From Anthopleura xanthogrammica (lineage: Eukaryota; Cnidaria; Anthozoa; Actiniaria; Actiniidae), in NCBI GenBank assembly GCA_964019055.1, contig OZ025212.1, positions 13,068,891 through 13,132,890 of the forward strand: 64,000 nucleotides of DNA, written 5' to 3'. The translations under genes were made by a program, and so were the position numbers. The notes beneath the pieces were generated by a model that did no database searches, was not told the origin of the DNA, and saw nothing but the letters and a program-made list of their open reading frames with translations. Of the stretch, positions 20,363 to 32,054 are shown piece after piece (position 1 is the first letter of the stretch; every line of letters begins with the position of its first letter).

Positions 20363-23300
20363 GTAAGTTTATTTTTTAATTTTTTAATTTTTTAAAAAAA
20401 TAATACATATTAACTTTATTTATTAATATCTTCTATCTATATATCCTAGTACAACAATTACTGTACAAAAACAATGAAAGTAAGACAACTAGGTTACACA
20501 AAGAGGATGTAAAGATATATATCATATATCAGTAATAATTATGATAATGCTGGGGATATTATTTACTCCATTTCTCATAATCATTATTTGTAATAACATT
20601 TTTTTTATTTGGCCATTTTATACTCCATTTTTTTTTGTTGTGCATCAAAATATTTTTGAAGAGAGATAAAGTGGGCATTTTCCCTTTATCCCTAGATTTG
20701 TAAAGAAATATCTTAAAACATAATAGAAGTTTATTGGTATGTTTGTACTACTGTACCTCTACACGAAGGTTTCAAAGTGAGGATTTGTGCCTAATGCTCA
20801 GTGAGTCAAAACACTATCAGGAGAAAAGAATAAATTTAATTTAGCACAGAGCCTCTTACTGAAACCAATCTGTGTGACAAGCGAAGTATATCTCAGAAGG
20901 CTATAAATTATTTGCCATTCTTCTTCTTTAACAAACATTCAGTAACATGTTTCTTTTTCTGTCTTACAGATTCATACAGGATACCTTATCCATGTATTTA
21001 ATGTATTCCGACGAGTTGGTTATGTAACCATGGAGACAACCAACAACCAATGGGATGTGTTGTGGTCTCATGAATATCCCTTTGCATTAGATGAATTAAA
21101 AGAACAACTTCATGAGCTGCGGGCCTACCAAAAGGTTAATACTCAATTCAATTTACTTTACTCTAACTTCTTGTTTCATTTTGTAAATTTATTCCTTTTC
21201 AATCTTTACTTCATGAGATGTCAGACACTGGATAAATGAAAAGTGGGAAATACAAATTATTAAAAAATTAATGGGAGATAAAGTGGGAACTGAAATTGGA
21301 AAAAAATGGAATTTGATTTGTGTAAAGTGGAAGTGAAAGAAAATAATGGAAATAGGAAAATAAATGTCAGGAAAACCTGAAAATTACTTTAAAAAGTTCA
21401 ACTCATTGGGGAAGAATTAATCATGAAGTATTTATTAATGGTTATATTTTAATTTTTACTTTCAATTTTACCTCTAATTTTAATCTTAATTTTACCTTTT
21501 TAAATTTTTATAATTTTAATTTTCATATTTTAATTTTTACCTTTTTTATTAAGTGTTCTCTCATATATATTTTAACAACATGTATAACAAGGATGTCTTG
21601 GATTTGATAAATTTTGCGCATTCCCAAAAACTATCCATAATCCACTATGAATGAGGATGTTTTGAAAAAAAATATTTCCTCCCCTCTGGAATTTCCAATT
21701 TTCTTCCATACATTCCTTGTAATTTTAATTTTTTTCTGACTCCCTCTCCCCTGACCCTCCCCCTCCCCCACCCCTGATGAATTTCTGACTTCCTCTATGT
21801 TGGGGAATGAATATTTTTTGGAACCATACATGTATATAACACATTCCAGAGATAAGCTGATATCAAAATGTCCTAAATATCAATCATGATTATCTGATTT
21901 GTGATAGCCAGAGAATAACATGTCAAACATATGTTGACATGTGTCTGATAGACCTTTTTAGCTTGGGCGTAGTGTATAATGCTTTCTCATTTCAGACCAT
22001 ATGTCATTCCTAAGAGTATCATTTCTTAATGTTTAATGGTTGTGCATGAGAAGACACATGAATATGGATACAACTCAAACAAAGAAACTAGCTTTGTTAT
22101 TCTCAAAAACATAATTACACATGGTCTGAAATGGGAAAACACTTTGCCCAAGCTAAAAAAGTCTGTTAGTAATAACAATTTTTTCTATAAATTCCTATAG
22201 GTGAATCATTTCCCAGGATCTGGGTTCATCTGTAACAAGGCTAGTCTTGCTGTCTCTCATTTTCCATTTCATCCCGTGGCTTTTGAGATTCCCAAGAGCA
22301 AAGATAAGTTTCTAGAGGAGGTTAGTTATATATTTTTTTTGTATAACTTCAACATTGGATTAGAAATACAGTAAACTATGAAATGGTATATTTTATATGG
22401 GGTTGGGCTTGTGAATCTTGCATTTTTAATCTGGTTTGAGCAGAGAGGAATTGATCCAGGGGGAGGGGGGTGGAGGCAGGGAGGAACAACAGGGAGGAGG
22501 GTCAGAGCCCACATGAAAAGAGGGAAGTGAGGAAATCATTATTTATCCACTTCCATAATTAATATTTTATTAAGTGTGTTTGAGGAGGGAGAAACAGCTG
22601 AAAAAATAGGAAGGAGACTAGCGGGTTGAGATAAGAAATACTGTAGATATGACTTAACAATCATGTATGATTTTTTGGGAGGCCCTGAGTTTTCTAATTA
22701 ATTCACCATTTCTCACACACCCTTTGACAGATTACACACTTTCGCTCTAAGCCGGAAAGGAAACAAGGTCTAAGGGCCATAAGCTAACAAAGATAGAAAA
22801 TTAAATATCTAATTAAAAGTTTCCATTCACCTGAGGGGAAAAAAAGCTTTTTTACAACAATAGGGCATTTACGACAGTCGCCTTATAAAATGAGATTAAT
22901 TTGTTATTGAAAAAAAGGCCCTTCCATACTACTTCCGGCTTGGAGTATATAAGTGTGACAAGTGTGTATCTTAATACATAGCTAATATGGTTTATTACCC
23001 TAATGAAGTTTGATTGATATTCAAACAGTAGATAAAGTAATGGGTAGTGTATGAAGCATATATCTGGCGGCATTTCATGGCCAGTAATGGAATTATTTAC
23101 TGTAATGTAGATTTTTTTGGACTTTGAGTCTGTTCCCAGCCTGTGTTAAGCCGTTAAATAATAAAAAAAAGATTATCATGGTACTGTGCCTTAAAACAAT
23201 CTATTAGCTCTAGACAGTTAGTATACACAGATCTTTTAATTTGGGAGTAATGTTTTTTTGCATTTTCAATGATGTACTTGAATTGATATTTTAGAAGTTT

Positions 23301-26300
23301 ATTTAAAAGTTTTATTTTAAGCACCTTGTATTTCTGCAAAAATTATTCATACCTCTACCATGGAGAGTGATAGGAATTTCCAAGGGGTGGGGATGGTCTG
23401 AGGAGGGTATATTGTGTAGTACCAGAAAACATCCATGCCTCTCCCATGGAAGGGGATTGGAATTTCTAAGGGGTGGGAGGGTCTGTCATCAATGAAAGTT
23501 GTTGATGGTGGTTGTAGGGGAGCTATAGGGATGATTTTATTATTAATATTACCAATAACATTTTGACCCCCTACGACAAAATCCTAAATCTTTTAAGAAA
23601 CATTTACCCTTGGGAAAAAAATGTACCCAAGGCAGGCCAATTTTAACAACATAATCATTTAATTGTCCTTGCAGGTGAGTAAGTTCCCTCATAAGATGTG
23701 GGTAGAGAAGAGTAACAGCCACAGGGGAATCAGGATTAAGTCGCCATCAGGTATATATATATACTAGTTGTACAATTATTTCAAGTGACATACCATGGAA
23801 TATCCCATGAGTCACTTGTAGTTTCTGGTATACATACGAGCCTTTAGGCGAGTATGTATGCAAAGAAAATACAAGTGACGAGTGGGATATCCACGGTATG
23901 CCGCGAGAAACCATTGTATAACCATTTTATCCCACCCCATAGAAAATACAAATGAGTAGATTCAATGCGCAGTGCATGTTGGGAAGGAAGAGTGAAATAC
24001 CGACGAATATGCAACAGCTTTCCTGCTTTCTGATTGGCTGTATTTTCTATGGTGTGGGATAAAGCACTATATATTATTACAATATATATTCAAAACCCTT
24101 CTGAAGCCAAGCATTAGGATTTTGTTTGCATAAAAATGCAAAATTTCTGTGCTAGCACAACCGTGTTACAACTTCTGATTTTTTTTTTTTGATCTTCAGA
24201 AATGAAAGTGGACGGTACATCCAATGATGCATTTGTTGAAGAGTTTATCTCTAATCCATATCTTATTGATGGAAGGTATTTATCTTTATAAGTTATTAGT
24301 AACATCAGTTATAACTCCCAGAATACTCTCCGGGCTGATCATAGTCAGTGTATGTGCGATTCAGGTTGAATGGTACCATAGCGTGTTATGACAAATAAAT
24401 GGGATTTAGCAGTGTCATCTCTACAGATTAGCTACCATAGAAAATACAAATGCGTAGATTCAACGCGCAGTGCATGATGGGAAGGAAGAGTGCAATACCG
24501 ACGAATATACAACGGCTTTCCTGCTTTCTGATTGGCTGTATTTTGTATGGTGCGGGATAAATAATTATATGAAATGATTTCCATACTGAAATGAACAATA
24601 TTCTGAGCCCCAGATGGGAATCAAACCCACGACACTATAGTTCTTTTAGTGATAGTTCACTATTTGAGAAAAACATCAAAACAAAGAGGTTTGCAAACGG
24701 GGTAGGAATGATGGAGAGAGGGGATGGGGTGGAGGGGGTGGGGCTCCATTAACCTCAAACCTTGCTGAATGGAACCACCGATATTGATTATCTCATTCAA
24801 ACTTTAATTTTTCTGTTTATTTTTAGGAAGTTTGACATTGGTATTTATGTTGTCTTAACTTCCATCAAGCCACTCCGGGTCTACATCTTCGAAGATGAAG
24901 TTTTAATTAGGTAATAATAGTTAATTGTCGTTGTAGAGCAGTTTTCTAAGATTGTGAAAATTTCAAGGTATAGGCGTGCCGATGACTATACCGTTATTAT
25001 AAAATAACTTTTAGAAATTTTTCATTATGATGGGCCATGGCTGAAGCATGCATTATGAGAGTCCACAGCACGCATGCGCACTTTCTATTTCGTCATTGAT
25101 GTCAAAAATAACAGCTACTCTAATTTGTATTTCATGAAAGAAATAGAAAATGCGCGCGCTGTGTACAGCCATAAAGCACTTGGGGATTGTCTGGACACTT
25201 GAGAAGTGTTGAGAAGCGCTCCGCTACGCGTCTTGTTTCTCCTACCACATCTTTTGTGGTCTGCCAATACCCGCGTGCTTTATAACTCCACACAGCACGC
25301 GCGCGCGTTTTTTAGTGTATCGGTTGCAGCGCGTAATTGGAGGCGGCGCTTAAACGAGTAAATACGGTATATGTACAACGAGTGACCATCACGTGACGCT
25401 AGCGAGGACGCGGTCTCAGAACAATGGAGCAAGCGCGTTGGAGAAAAATTTGTAGGTTTCTTTTATTCTGTTATGGGACACGCCAATTTAGTTTTGAAGA
25501 CGACGCTGCGCAATGCTAGTGCTGTTGTCCTGGAAGCGCGTAATCCACTGCCGTGACTTCTCAAAGTCATTGTCTGGGCTGCCTGTAGGTTCTCTTCACG
25601 GAAATTGTCTAAATATTATACAAGAATCTGGCTGTTTTTTTTCCTTCTCTATCTTCTCATTTTATTAGTAGTTCTTTATTTTTATATTTTGTTATTGATA
25701 TGGTTGCAGGTTTTGTGTCAAAAATTATCAACCTCTCGATGTGAAAGATGAGAAGCAGTATGTGGTTGGTGACGAGTACACACAACCCTGGGAAGTGAGT
25801 ATTGGTTCATGAATGGTCGGTTTTAAGTACTTTTTTTTTTAATAATATTTAAACAGGTTGCCCAATTCAGCATAGCTGGTTTAAATGGGGACCTGTATAA
25901 CTAAATCTAATAACAATACAACAACATTAAATACAAATAATGGTAACACAAGACGAAAAGGAGAAACGAAAAGAAATCACAAGGATTTGAAGTGGCTTTT
26001 CAAAGCCGTTTTGAATTTGGAAAAAAAATAGTTTCGTGTCTAATTTTACTTTTTTAAAAGTACTGTTTAATAAACGAGCAGGTTTTTTTTATCAGGTTTA
26101 AAAGCACGAGGCCAAGCCGTAGCTTTTGAATACGGCATAAATGCTCTCTTGATACGGTAATAGAAACATCAATACCATTTAAAACCAAAAGCGACGCTCA
26201 CACGTACGCAATTTCGTAGCATATCATCTTCTGATAGACATATAGCCGAGCGCAGTTCTTTTGTAAATACAATGTCAAGCCATAGATAATATTACGAGTC

Positions 26301-26745
26301 TCCAGCATCAATGCATTCTGAACCAAAAGAACAATCAACAAGAATCAACAATCTTTTGTTTGGTGTTATATATTTGATTGAATTAACAAGTCAGAATGCA
26401 TTGCCGAGGCAATGTTTACCGAACGAACCTGTTGTTAGATTTGTCAGAATCGTATTAGAAAATATATTTATCGTAACCTTCTAAAATGATAGATAGTTTT
26501 CAAGGGTTTTATTGGAAATGTTGCGTCGAGCGACACCCCTGAAGGCTAACATATCGCTTCTTGTTTCCAGCTGCCATCCCTTGCATCTCTTTGGAAACAT
26601 GGCAAGTTTTCTCGTAAGCATACGTTACTCACCCATTTGAAGAAAAAAGGTATATTGTATATTGGTATATGGTTTTTCTTTCCCCATCATTAAATAAAGT
26701 ATCTTCATCATCATCATCATCATCATCATGATCATCATCATCATG

Positions 26746-26798
<53 letters not shown>

Positions 26799-26826
26799 CA
26801 CCATCATCGCCATGATGATGATGATG

Positions 26827-26896
<70 letters not shown>

Positions 26897-28952
26897 CATG
26901 ATGATGATGATCATGATGATGATGATCATGATGATGATGATCATGATCATAATATATTCGTCGCTTCCCTCCTTTTTCACCCCTATTTATGGCGAGTCTA
27001 ACCGTGTGTTTGAAATCGTTACAGGTAAAGATGCAGATAAAGTGTGGCGGGATATGCTTAGTGCTATCAAAGAGGTAAACTACAGTACGGAACACTTTTT
27101 ACTTTATCATTAAACCATCAGCTTGCAGACACACAAGTGCTAACCTCCTAGTGGATCATGTAGAAGTTCAGCAATTGAGATAATCGAAGGGGAAGTGTTC
27201 CTAGTGGCTTCCACCTCCGTCTTGACCCTTGGTGTAATATTTTCCAATTTCAAACCACATGCCACTACCCTTAAAATTCTTTGTTCGAGTTGTATCCATA
27301 TTCTTGTGTCTTCTCATGCACAACCGTTAAACAATGAAATGATACTCTAGGGAATGACATGTGGTCTGAAATGGAAAAATACACCCAAGTTAAAAGGGTC
27401 TGTACATGTTAATTTATCATCATTTTTTAGGTTTACATCAAGAAGGAAGTTGATCTTATATCCTCCTCTTCGGCTTATGGTGGATCTAGGTATGTATCAC
27501 AAGGGCGTAGCCAGGATTCCAATAAGGGGGCTCACTCCCCAATAAGCTCAACAAATCACCACTCTTTTCTTTCTCCACAAAACACATACAAATATTAATA
27601 TTAATTATTAATTTTAATTAAAATTGTCAATAGTCCCCTTCACAGTTCCCTGTGCCATCTTGAAAGGTAGACGTGTCTTTGCATCGAAGCGAGGCGAACG
27701 GTGAGCTTGTAATGATAGAGATATGTGAATAATTGTCCAAGGTGTTAAAAAAGGTCTCTGTCATTGCAAGCTTACCTTTGGTCTCGCTTCGATGTAAAGG
27801 CACAGCTACCTTCGAAGATGGTACAGGGAACTGTGAAGGGGACTTTTAAAAGGGGGCCACAAGCACCCTAGGCCTAGGGTGATACGCCTTGTAGGGGACT
27901 TAATGTTCTATTGTTTATCACCTCCCTTTGGCAAATTGATTAAATAAATAAATAAATAAATAGGACTCCTTGTGTACACCATTGTGCAACAAACTGGATT
28001 AGTTTCACTGCAGTTTTCACGTCAATGATGTGACAGTTTTGCTCAATCTTTACTTTTTTTTGTTCTAGGAACTTCTTTGAATTGGTTCGTTTTGACTTTA
28101 TTCTGGATGAAAACATGAATGTCTGGTTGATGGAGGTAAGTTTGTTTGCCTTCGAGATCCACCATTTTTTCTTATAAATGAGCCATGATTTAGGCCTTTC
28201 AGTCTGAGTTGGCGAACATGGTGCATACTCCCCAAAAACCCTACACGCTAAGTTTCGTTCGTTTAGCCATAGCCTGACTTAGCTAATCTCGGAGGTTGTT
28301 ACTGATACCCCAGGGGCGGATACAGGGGGTAGATTGGGTGGATATCCATCCCCCCCTCTTTAGAGTTGTTAACAAAAAAAAAAAAATTTTTTAAATAAAA
28401 TAAAATAAAAAATCTGATTGCATCTTGTATCTAATTTATATTGTGCATATATCCTAAGGCGTTAATAAACACTGGGCTTATACGATTACCATTTCTGAAC
28501 TCTAATGGAGAATAGATACCTTGAAGTAGCTTTGAATAAGATTATCCACTTCCCTTTGTAAAATCCTGGATCTGCCCCAGGATCCCCCTTACTCTAATGA
28601 AAAAACCTCCCCTATAGTTCAGAGCTTGACCCACTTTTATCGATGCGCGCGCGACAAGAACGAACGGAGTAATGGAAGGAGACTGGTAAGAATCGTAAAG
28701 ATATCAGCCCTTCTGTGTTTCGTGCGCGCGCGCTGTTTTTTATCTTAATTTTGCGATATGAATTAATCAGTTAATGAGGAAAGTGGGTCCAGTTCTGGAT
28801 TACCTCCCCTATTGCTTACCATGTGTCCGTTACACTACTCCATTCCACAAGGCAACATAAGTAATAGTTTTGTATGTATTTGTCATCAGGTTAACATGTC
28901 ACCCAATCTGTCATCTGGTAGTCATAGTGACAACGCACTTATGTATGAACAG

Positions 28953-28983
<31 letters not shown>

Positions 28984-31172
28984 CGTGTAGGTGTGTGTGT
29001 GTGTGCGCGCGCGTGTGTGTGTGTGTTTGTGTTGAACACTGTACATGTTATGGGATTGAACACCGATGATAGTGTCGATTGATAGCGATGAATATGAAAA
29101 AATAAGGTTGATTGATGATGAATGATGATGATGCGGATGATGATGCTTGAAGATTGTTGAGGATGTTGAACATGGTAGTGCTGATTGATGATGGTTATCA
29201 ACGTGATCAATCATGGCGATGTGAATTGATGTTGAAAAAAGATAAGGGTGATTGAGGGTGTTGGTGGTGGTGATTGATGGTGATGGTGATTGGCGATGAT
29301 GGGAGTGGTGATTGATGATGATGATGATATGATGATGATTGATTGTGACCACAATATGATGATGATGCTGTTTTTAATCCTTTATTTATCTTTTTTACTA
29401 GGTTCTATTTAATCTTTTTGCATTGGTTGGAGTCAGCAATAGATTAGCACACACCACCAGATCCAGGTAATATACTATTTATATCTTTATACAGCTATTT
29501 CAAAAAACGTTGAATACTGCATACTGAATAGTGCATACTGAATAGTGCATACTGAATAGTGCATACTGAATAGTGCATTCCAAGACCAAAGGGCATTGTG
29601 GGTCTCATTAATTTGAAATAAAAAGGAAATATACAGCTATTTGCTCTCTATATGTAGCTAGAATATTGTTTCGGATGGAATGCACTAAAAATGAAATAAA
29701 TAATCATTATTTTTCAGTCCAGAGAGTGAGAAGGATATGATTGTAGCTGATCATAACATCGTTACCTCTCATGATACGTGCGCCAGCAAAGAGTGTAAAA
29801 TGTCTTGCATACACAAGGTAAAAATCACATGCTACATGATATGATCTCTCACGCGGGCCAGGGGCGGATCTAGGGGAGAAGAGTTGACTAGGCATCATAT
29901 GTGATCTTTCCCTTGATTGGAAAGTTTTTCTTGGGATTCTCCGGTTTCAAAACCAAACGTAAATTTCAGCTCCATCTGTGAGTCAGCCATGCCCTGACTT
30001 AGATCAGCCCAGAGGTTGTTTCAGGGTTTGATCTGTGAATTAGCCATTACCCTGACTTAGATCAGCTCAGAGGTTGTTTCAGGGTTTGATCTATGAGTTA
30101 GCAGTGCCCTGACTTAGATCAGCCCAGAGGTTGTTTCAGGGTTTGATCTGTGAGTTAGCAGTGCCCTGACTTAGATCAGCCCAGAGGTTGTTTCAAGGTT
30201 TGATCTGTAAGTTAGCCATGCCATTACAATGACTTAGATCAGGTTGTGTCGAGGTTCAATACAGTTACCACTTGGATTTGCAGCTTTTCTTTTATTCATT
30301 TGTTAGATTAATGTTAATATGAATTCTTAATTGTATTTCCAGTCATGCCAAACTTGTCATCAGTGTCTGACCGTAGAACAGCGGTCTTTCCTCAAAGCAG
30401 CTTATTATGAACACGTCAACAGAGGAGGCTATCGACGCGTGTTCCCGCCACCAACGGTAAGCCTGGTTTTCGTTTTATATAATTTTTTTCAACTACAATG
30501 ACCTCGGAAAGCTATCATAACATAGCCGAAACGTCAAGTAATGTTTACAATTTGCGATTTTTCAGTAAAAACCTTATTTCAGTACCTCGTAACATTTTTT
30601 AAAGAAGGGGGGCTTAGAATTAAAAGATATAGTGGACTAGAATTTATAAGACTGAAAGTTGGGGCCGAAAAAGAATTTTCGAAAAAGAATTTTTGTCTCA
30701 AAGAATTTTTATCCTTTAGTCAAACTTGTAGAAACAAGTTTGGCTTGGTTGGTTAGATGTACTGCTTTAGAATTGAGAGATCTGTGGTCGATCCTCAGTG
30801 ATAACTTTTTAAATTCGCACAAACGGTCCCAACAAACTTCAACACTGTTGGCAGTTTTTGGTCATCGTTGAAAGACAATACGTACAAACTGCAATGAATT
30901 CTGGGAGAAAACTGTACCCACAATGCATATCAGTTTTAAAAAAGCCGCAGGTCGTGCCTAGCTGTTTTCTAACACAGGTAGACCAACCTACAGTAAACCC
31001 TTGTTCGTTTAAATAAACTTTTTTTTATTAATTTTAAAAATCGATTTTAATTGGTTATCAGAATAAAGAAGAAGCTCGTAGCCAAAAGTCGGACCATCTT
31101 AGTTCGTCAAATCAACTGATGGACCTCTGGTTCAAACAAAAATGTCTACAGGACTCTTCTTGGTGTCAATAA
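17258..31172 (+). CDS. Membrane-anchored TTLL-family amino-acid ligase
   Basis: Tubulin-tyrosine-ligase-like enzymes use ATP to add amino acids such as glutamate to proteins. I assembled 17 in-frame exons giving 509 residues: 17258-17299, 20153-20362, 20970-21134, 22201-22320, 23675-23750, 24200-24275, 24827-24910, 25710-25794, 26571-26613, 27025-27074, 27431-27489, 28069-28135, 28890-28952, 29402-29466, 29718-29817, 30343-30456, 31062-31172. Family marks are NHFPGSGFICNK, the ATP-grasp segment WVEKSNSHRGIRI, DGRKFDIGIYV, and FDFILDENMNVWLMEVNMSP. A single membrane helix precedes the enzyme domain and a cysteine-rich tail follows it. This layout recalls the TTLL15 type of invertebrates; that subfamily call is from memory. 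Exon 1 is the least certain part. Confidence 0.9.
17850..18735. repeat. 91 bp satellite, nearly 10 copies
   Basis: The unit contains CTCTCCTTGGGCAGTTAAGG, TTTTTTGGAACTACACAATA and CCCTCCTCTGACCATTCCCA. Copies are 91 bases apart. Two variant types alternate (CTCTGACCATTCCCACC versus CTCAGACCCTCTCCACC). Diverged single copies in the opposite orientation lie at about 23350-23485. The array sits in intron 1 of the TTLL gene. Open frames through it are repeat products. Confidence 0.93.
19888..20107. mobile_element. AGTTCCCTG MITE, copy 1
   Basis: This is a long inverted-repeat element. The left arm has CATCTTGAAAGGTAGCTGTG and the right arm ends CAGGGAACTGTGAAGGGGAC. The centre has mirrored TGCAATGATAGAGATA and TCTCTATCATTACAAGG. 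Full or partial relatives are at 27631, 50598 and 56322. Confidence 0.8.
20970..28952 (+). CDS. TTLL exons 3-13: catalytic domain
   Basis: These exons encode the TTL domain from IHTGYLIHVFNVFRRVGYV to NMSPNLSSGSHSDNALMYEQ. Exon phases agree throughout: 0,0,1,2,2,0,1,0,2,0,0. The ATP-binding lysine context (HKMWVEKS), the HRGIRI glycine loop, the KFD motif and the metal-binding acid cluster FDFILDE...MEVN are visible. The motif usually read as KFDxR is KFDIGIY here, so the arginine is replaced by glycine. Two exons are very short (43 and 50 bases, at 26571 and 27025). Confidence 0.9.
21950..22167. mobile_element. CAGACCA MITE, copy 1
   Basis: Ends GACCTTTTTAGCTTGGGCG and GCCCAAGCTAAAAAAGTCTG are inverted. 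Inside are TTTCAGACCATATGTCATTC and its mirror ACATGGTCTGAAATGGG, with GAAGACACATGAATATGG in the middle. It lies in TTLL intron 3, 33 bases from the next exon. Relatives are at 27213, 36862 and, diverged, 7166. Confidence 0.8.
23350..23485. repeat. Isolated 91 bp satellite units, reverse orientation
   Basis: Two units on the opposite strand resemble the 17850-18735 array: GGAATTTCCAAGGGGTGGGG then GAGGGTATATTGTGTAGTAC, followed by a second GGAATTTCTAAGGGGTGGG. They lie in intron 4 of the TTLL gene. Confidence 0.65.
23925..24065. mobile_element. TATCCCAC MITE, copy 1
   Basis: Starts TTTATCCCACCCCATAGAAA and ends TTTCTATGGTGTGGGATAAA, clear terminal inverted repeats. The interior CGCAGTGCATGTTGGGAAGG is shared with the second copy about 500 bases downstream. 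It lies in TTLL intron 5. Confidence 0.8.
24427..24561. mobile_element. TATCCCAC MITE, copy 2
   Basis: Contains CCATAGAAAATACAAATGCG and CGCAGTGCATGATGGGAAGG, ending TGGTGCGGGATAAA. It is in the same orientation as the copy at 23925 but in the next TTLL intron; the 5' terminal bases (TTATCCCACCC) are missing or changed. Confidence 0.75.
25040..25350. mobile_element. Nested inverted-repeat elements in TTLL intron 7
   Basis: Arms CACGCATGCGCACTTTCTATT and GAAATAGAAAATGCGCGCGC are inverted around a short centre (25063-25162). A second fragment rich in GCGCGC follows at 25180-25320. No coding potential and no clear target duplication. Confidence 0.45.
26704..26949. repeat. (CAT)n/(ATG)n imperfect palindrome
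   Basis: About 115 bases of CAT-type repeats (26704-26815) are followed immediately by about 130 bases of ATG-type repeats (26815-26949), with interspersed GATCATGATC. The halves are complementary, so the stretch can fold on itself. It lies in TTLL intron 9, between the 43-base and 50-base exons. Confidence 0.93.
27213..27401. mobile_element. CAGACCA MITE, copy 2
   Basis: Left arm TTTCAAACCACATGCCACT, right arm ACATGTGGTCTGAAATGG, centre CTTCTCATGCACAACCGTT. It ends near AAAGGGTCTGTA, 30 bases before the acceptor of TTLL exon 11. Confidence 0.75.
27501..27893. mobile_element. GGGCGTAGCC element with nested MITE
   Basis: It starts CAAGGGCGTAGCCAGGATTC, a common hAT-type end, 12 bases after TTLL exon 11, and appears to end near GGGTGATACGCCTTG. 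It is interrupted by a complete AGTTCCCTG MITE at 27631-27845, which must have inserted later. Confidence 0.5.
27631..27845. mobile_element. AGTTCCCTG MITE, copy 2
   Basis: Begins TAGTCCCCTTCACAGTTCCC and ends GGGAACTGTGAAGGGGACTT, almost perfect terminal inverted repeats. Inner arms carry GTAGACGTGTCTTTGCATCG and its complement. It lies inside another element. Confidence 0.85.
28311..28580. mobile_element. CAGGGGCGGATACAGG element
   Basis: Starts CAGGGGCGGATACAGG and ends CCTGGATCTGCCCCAG, imperfect terminal inverted repeats of 16 bases. The interior is AT-rich. No target duplication could be read. It lies in TTLL intron 12. Confidence 0.6.
28953..29032. repeat. (GT)n/(GC)n microsatellite at a splice donor
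   Basis: GT repeats broken by GCGCGCGC blocks start exactly at the donor dinucleotide of TTLL exon 13. GAT/ATG-rich sequence continues to about 29355. Confidence 0.95.
29402..31172 (+). CDS. TTLL exons 14-17: helix and cysteine-rich tail
   Basis: Exon 14 (29402-29466) gives VLFNLFALVGVSNRLAHTT, the end of the TTL domain. Exons 15-16 (29718-29817, 30343-30456) carry eight cysteines in CASKECKMSCIHKSCQTCHQC followed by a basic-aromatic stretch YYEHVNRGGYRRVF. Exon 17 (31062-31172) ends DLWFKQKCLQDSSWCQ and a TAA. If the domain lies in the secretory lumen these cysteines could form disulfides; if cytosolic they could bind a metal. I found no AATAAA close to the stop. Confidence 0.9.
29960..30255. 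repeat. 57 bp SINE-tail tandem repeat, about 5 copies
   Basis: Each unit holds GATCTGTGAGTTAGCCATG, CCCTGACTTAGATCAGCCC and AGAGGTTGTTTCAGGG. It is preceded by a CAGGGGCGGATCTAGGGG end at 29862 and by CTCCGGTTTCAAAACC, a fragment resembling the SINE body. The same unit forms the larger array at 45962-46425. Confidence 0.88.
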
Positions 31173-31534
31173 CTGGTATTCCTGTGGTGAATGGAGACAC
31201 AGGGATCCCAATATTGAAATTCTTATAAGTACACAGGGATCCTGTAGTGCTCATAGCGATTTTCCAATTTTAAATAATTTTCATAATAAGTGAGCTTTAA
31301 ATGCCAAAAATGTGCACATTTTCATGACAGCAAACGCTTTTCGTCATATATTCTGTCAAAAGGAGTTACTTATACACTATCGTATAGTGTGATGGAATCT
31401 TTTATTATCATCGCCATCATCACCACCACCATCATTATCAACATTAATATCATAACACCATCGTTATTATCAACATATTTTTTGGTATTTATTGCAATAT
31501 ATTAATAACATTAATTTTTACAATTGTGATTTAT

Positions 31535-31783
31535 TTTAAAGGGGCACTTGCATGGATGAAAACGCCCCAATTTTGGATGAAAACGCCTCAATTATGATTA
31601 TGAAAACCAGATTGGCAAAAGTTTTAGCTTGGGAGCCACACATTTCTCAACTGCAAGTGGCTCCCAGGCTAAAGTTTTCGCCAATCTGGTTTTTATAAAC
31701 ATAACTGAGTCATATTATCCTCGTATACTTGAATTATTTGGACTTTCAAAAACTGGGGCGTTTCATCCAAGTGACCCTTTAAA
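31535..31783. mobile_element. TTTAAAGGG MITE
   Basis: Ends TTTAAAGGGGCACTTGCATG and TCATCCAAGTGACCCTTTAAA are inverted (with small differences). Inner arms AAAACCAGATTGGCAAAAGT and TTCGCCAATCTGGTTTTT, and GGGAGCCAC versus GTGGCTCCC, extend the hairpin almost to its centre. Confidence 0.85.
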
Positions 31784-31960
31784 AATAAAAAACTCAACTA
31801 AGTCCGGCAGTTTCTGTTTTTCATTCCATACTAAAAAACTACAAGCGTCTATTTATTTAAAGTCGCCAGCACCATCATTATCTGTGGGCCAAATTGGAAA
31901 CCAGCTCAGTATATTCTGCTGTATTTGTTACCCACATTAAATAAAGATTTATTATTCTTA

Positions 31961-31965
31961 TTATT

Positions 31966-32054
<89 letters not shown>

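Noticed and set aside
26625..27095. His/Met-rich open frame of 156 codons
   Set aside because: It is the CAT/ATG repeat in TTLL intron 9.
28911..29352. Thr/His-rich minus-strand frames
   Set aside because: They arise from GT and ATG repeats.
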